A DNA stretch of 8,666 bases from an uncultured Clostridium sp. GTDB lineage: Bacteria > Bacillota > Clostridia > TANB77 > CAG-508. Below are positions 6,916-8,666 of this stretch, piece after piece (position 1 is the first letter of the stretch; the number at the start of each line of letters is the position of its first letter). A program made the position numbers and the translations under genes. The notes under the pieces are model-generated. The model had not been told where the DNA came from. It saw only the letters and a program-made list of their open reading frames with translations, and ran no database searches. The stretch lies in NCBI GenBank assembly GCA_945610215.1, contig CALYZR010000018.1:1-8666 (forward strand), given 5' to 3'.

Positions 6916-7011
6916 ATTCTTCACTCCTGCTACTTTTATTAATTAATTTTTTTGTATATTTTAGATATGAGTTTGAGATTAAGAATATAATTTACTTAGC
7001 CTTCTTTTGTA

Positions 7012-7677
7012 TTATATATCACTTTCTAGTGGACTTAATTTAAATGCTAAAACATCTTCTTCTTGTAAATTATTTATTTTTATCTCATTATATAATATGT
7101 AAATTATATTTTTTTGTGTTACATCTTGTATTTCCATTCTTGTTGGTTTAGATGTTTTTTTGTCAATATATAGCTTTTTATGATTTATATATTTATTGCC
7201 ATTTTTTGCACTTGTTTCTAATATTATTTCATTTTCATTTTCCGTTATATTATTTTCACCAGAATCTAAGTAATCATCAATAAAAGAACTTAGGCTTAAA
7301 GCATTATCTCCTATGCATTGATAGTTTTCATAAATCTTACTTAAATTAATATTGTTATTTTCAATCTTTAAACTAGAGCCATCATATATGGTCTTTAATC
7401 CTTTTATGTTCTCTGGTTCTAACACTTCTTGCTTATATATCCCATTTTCTTTTATATACTGTTCTTTTATTAGATATGAATTGTTATTTTTATTTGAATT
7501 TATTTCTAGCTTATAAGTTGCCTCATATGAACTAATACCTAAAATATAGTTTTTTACATCATCAGCTGATTTGATACTTATATTATTGCCAGATTTAAAT
7601 AATTTATAATTGGATTTTATAAAAAATATTAATATTATCATTATTATAATAATTACAATTGTTATTATTTTTTTCAA
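7012..7677 (-). CDS. GerS/LolA-like membrane-anchored extracytoplasmic protein, TTG start
   Basis: The 221-residue product begins with a hydrophobic helix (about 4-22, very Ile-rich). An extracytoplasmic domain follows, rich in beta-strand patterns: SYEATYKLEIN, YKQEVLEPENIKGLKTIYDGSSLKIENN, LSKIYENY, then KKLYIDKKTSKPTRMEIQD and IYILYNEIKIN. This arrangement resembles the LolA/LolB-type fold of GerS, a protein needed for spore germination in C. difficile (recognised from pattern, not from a search). Unlike the GerS lipoprotein there is no lipobox cysteine, so it should stay anchored by its N-terminal helix. The start is TTG (7677-7675) with AAGGAGG (7692-7686) 8 bases upstream; no in-frame ATG fits the signal sequence. 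It lies between the Dus terminator and mazF. In C. difficile, gerS likewise precedes mazF, with alr2 and an antitoxin gene between. A spore role is inference; a generic LolA-like sorting protein is the alternative. Confidence 0.65.
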   Translation of the reverse strand: MKKIITIVIIIIMIILIFFIKSNYKLFKSGNNISIKSADDVKNYILGISSYEATYKLEINSNKNNNSYLIKEQYIKENGIYKQEVLEPENIKGLKTIYDGSSLKIENNNINLSKIYENYQCIGDNALSLSSFIDDYLDSGENNITENENEIILETSAKNGNKYINHKKLYIDKKTSKPTRMEIQDVTQKNIIYILYNEIKINNLQEEDVLAFKLSPLESDI

Positions 7678-7733
7678 TTGAATTACCTCCTTATTAAATT
7701 TACAAATTCTTACAATTTTCCTGCTTTATTAGC

Positions 7734-7764
7734 AAAAAAAAGAATAGCTAATTGCTATTCTTTT
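7734..7764 (-). terminator. rho-independent terminator of the Dus gene
   Basis: Stem AGAATAGC (7741-7748) with GCTATTCT (7754-7761), loop of 5 bases, followed on the minus strand by a run of seven T (7740-7734). It lies 11 bases after the Dus stop codon at 7777-7775. It should separate Dus from the GerS-like gene, whose start is about 57 bases further on. On the plus strand the T run is four bases (7761-7764). Confidence 0.85.
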
Positions 7765-7774
7765 ATAAATTTAT

Positions 7775-8666
7775 TCATAATGAATTAAAATATTCTTCCA
7801 GACAGGCTTGTAATTCATTTACGCTTTCTATTCTATTTATCTTTTCTCTTATTTTGCTTGATTCTTTAAGATTTTTTATATACCAACATATATGTTTTCG
7901 CATTTCCCTTATTGCTATATATTCCCCTTTTTCTTCTACTGCTAAATTTATATGTTCTTTTATTATTTTTAGCTTTTCTTCTTTGGAAATTTCTTTTTTC
8001 TCTCCACTTATTATTTCATTTATAATCCATGGATTACCAAGTGTTGCTCTTCCTATCATGATTCCATCTACATTACAATAATCAAACATTCTTTTAGCAT
8101 CTTCTATGCTTTTTACGTCTCCATTACCTATTACTGGTATACTAACAAATTTTTTTACTTTTTTTATTATTTCTAAATCTGCTCTTCCACCATAGTATTC
8201 TTCTCTTGTTCTTCCATGTATAGTTATTGCAGAAGCTCCTGCTTGTTCAATAATTTTAGCTACCTCAATAGCATTTATATTATCTTTATCCCATCCTTTT
8301 CTCATTTTTACTGTTACTGGTTTTTCTACTGTTTTTACCACTTCTTGTACTATTTCTCCTATTAAATTTGGATTTAATAAGAGTTTGCTCCCATCACCAT
8401 TTTTTACTACTTTTGGTGCTGGACATCCCATATTTATATCTATAATATCAGCAATTTCTGATACTTTTTTTGCTGCAAAAGCCATTATTCTAGGGTCATT
8501 TCCAAAAATTTGGACTGCTATTGGTTTTTTTTCATCTTTTACATTAAAAAGTTTTATTGTTTTTTCATCATTGTAAAATATAGCTCTACTACTAACCATT
8601 TCTGTAAATACTAAACCTGGATTACTATACTTTTTGCATATTTTTCTAAATGCCAAATCTGTTATA
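7775..8666 (-). CDS. dusB: tRNA-dihydrouridine synthase (DusB type), N-terminus beyond window edge
   Basis: Dus enzymes use FMN and NADPH to reduce uridines of tRNA to dihydrouridine. About 296 residues are visible, starting ITDLAFRKICKKY, which aligns with the APMAGVTDLAFR region near the N-terminus, so about 20-25 residues lie beyond the window. The TTG at 8656-8654 encodes a leucine inside this block and is not the start. The catalytic cysteine is in DINMGCPAPKVVKNGDGS, the hallmark of the DusB/Dus1 branch. FMN and phosphate contacts come from VKMRKGW, IHGRTREEYYGG, IPVIGNGDV and IMIGRATLGNPW. The C-terminal helical tRNA-binding domain (about the last 85 residues) contains REMRKHICWYIKNL. 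The stop is TGA, which shows that TGA is not read as tryptophan here. It has its own terminator, so it is not obviously in an operon with the downstream GerS-like gene. Confidence 0.95.
   Translation of the reverse strand, partial: ITDLAFRKICKKYSNPGLVFTEMVSSRAIFYNDEKTIKLFNVKDEKKPIAVQIFGNDPRIMAFAAKKVSEIADIIDINMGCPAPKVVKNGDGSKLLLNPNLIGEIVQEVVKTVEKPVTVKMRKGWDKDNINAIEVAKIIEQAGASAITIHGRTREEYYGGRADLEIIKKVKKFVSIPVIGNGDVKSIEDAKRMFDYCNVDGIMIGRATLGNPWIINEIISGEKKEISKEEKLKIIKEHINLAVEEKGEYIAIREMRKHICWYIKNLKESSKIREKINRIESVNELQACLEEYFNSL

Noticed and set aside
6922..6924. GTG as start of mazF, three codons upstream
   Set aside because: The GTG overlaps the AGGAG Shine-Dalgarno; the ATG at 6915 has correct spacing and matches the family N-terminus.
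6916..7011. Hidden antitoxin reading frame upstream of mazF
   Set aside because: The space is only 96 bases, too short for a ribbon-helix-helix antitoxin, and no start with a ribosome binding site is visible.
8654..8656. TTG as the start of a complete Dus gene
   Set aside because: The reading frame continues to the window edge as ITDLAFR, matching the conserved interior of the family, so the gene is cut by the edge.
1..8666. CRISPR array, tRNA or rRNA genes, insertion sequence, prophage or attachment site
   Set aside because: No regularly spaced repeats, cloverleaf, transposase, integrase or terminal inverted repeats were seen; all inverted repeats found fit terminators or the ribozyme.

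Overview
The window is a stretch of strongly AT-rich bacterial chromosome with clear AGGAGG-type ribosome binding sites and standard stop codons. TGA is used as a stop by the Dus gene, so this is not the mycoplasma code. A glmS ribozyme, an NdoA-type MazF, a GerS/LolA-like protein and a clostridial-looking prepilin-type surface protein together suggest a low-GC Firmicute, most likely an uncultured Clostridia lineage of the gut type. The taxonomic call is inference; the gene content fits a normal chromosomal backbone rather than a mobile element.

Layout, left to right. Bases 1-492 carry the N-terminal part of ruvA on the minus strand, running off the left edge, with its own promoter. Bases 631-2454 carry glmS on the minus strand. 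It ends in a rho-independent terminator and is preceded by a recognisable glmS self-cleaving ribozyme (about 2515-2670) and a sigma-A-like promoter. The glmS/J-protein intergenic region is divergent. From 2879 to 4892 a plus-strand island holds a tail-anchored J-domain protein with its own promoter and terminator, then a two-gene unit of a NfeD-family membrane protein and a stomatin/QmcA-type SPFH protein. A long inverted repeat at 4891-4946 terminates this unit and also the converging minus-strand gene.

The rest is minus strand. A 486-residue prepilin-like surface protein (4953-6413) has a very good promoter. Upstream of it lie a MazF/NdoA endoribonuclease (6565-6915), a GerS/LolA-like anchored extracytoplasmic protein (7012-7677, TTG start) and a DusB-type tRNA dihydrouridine synthase running off the right edge (7775-8666), with hairpin terminators between units.

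How they work together: glmS makes glucosamine-6-phosphate for cell wall synthesis under feedback by its ribozyme. NfeD and SPFH form a membrane-microdomain pair. GerS-like and MazF sit next to each other as in some Clostridia, but without the alanine racemase and MazE-type antitoxin that I recall between them in C. difficile. No complete novel defence, mobile or CRISPR system is visible. The items most worth a second look are the antitoxin-less mazF beside the GerS-like gene, the unusual prepilin-like protein, and the tail-anchored J-protein next to the NfeD/SPFH pair.
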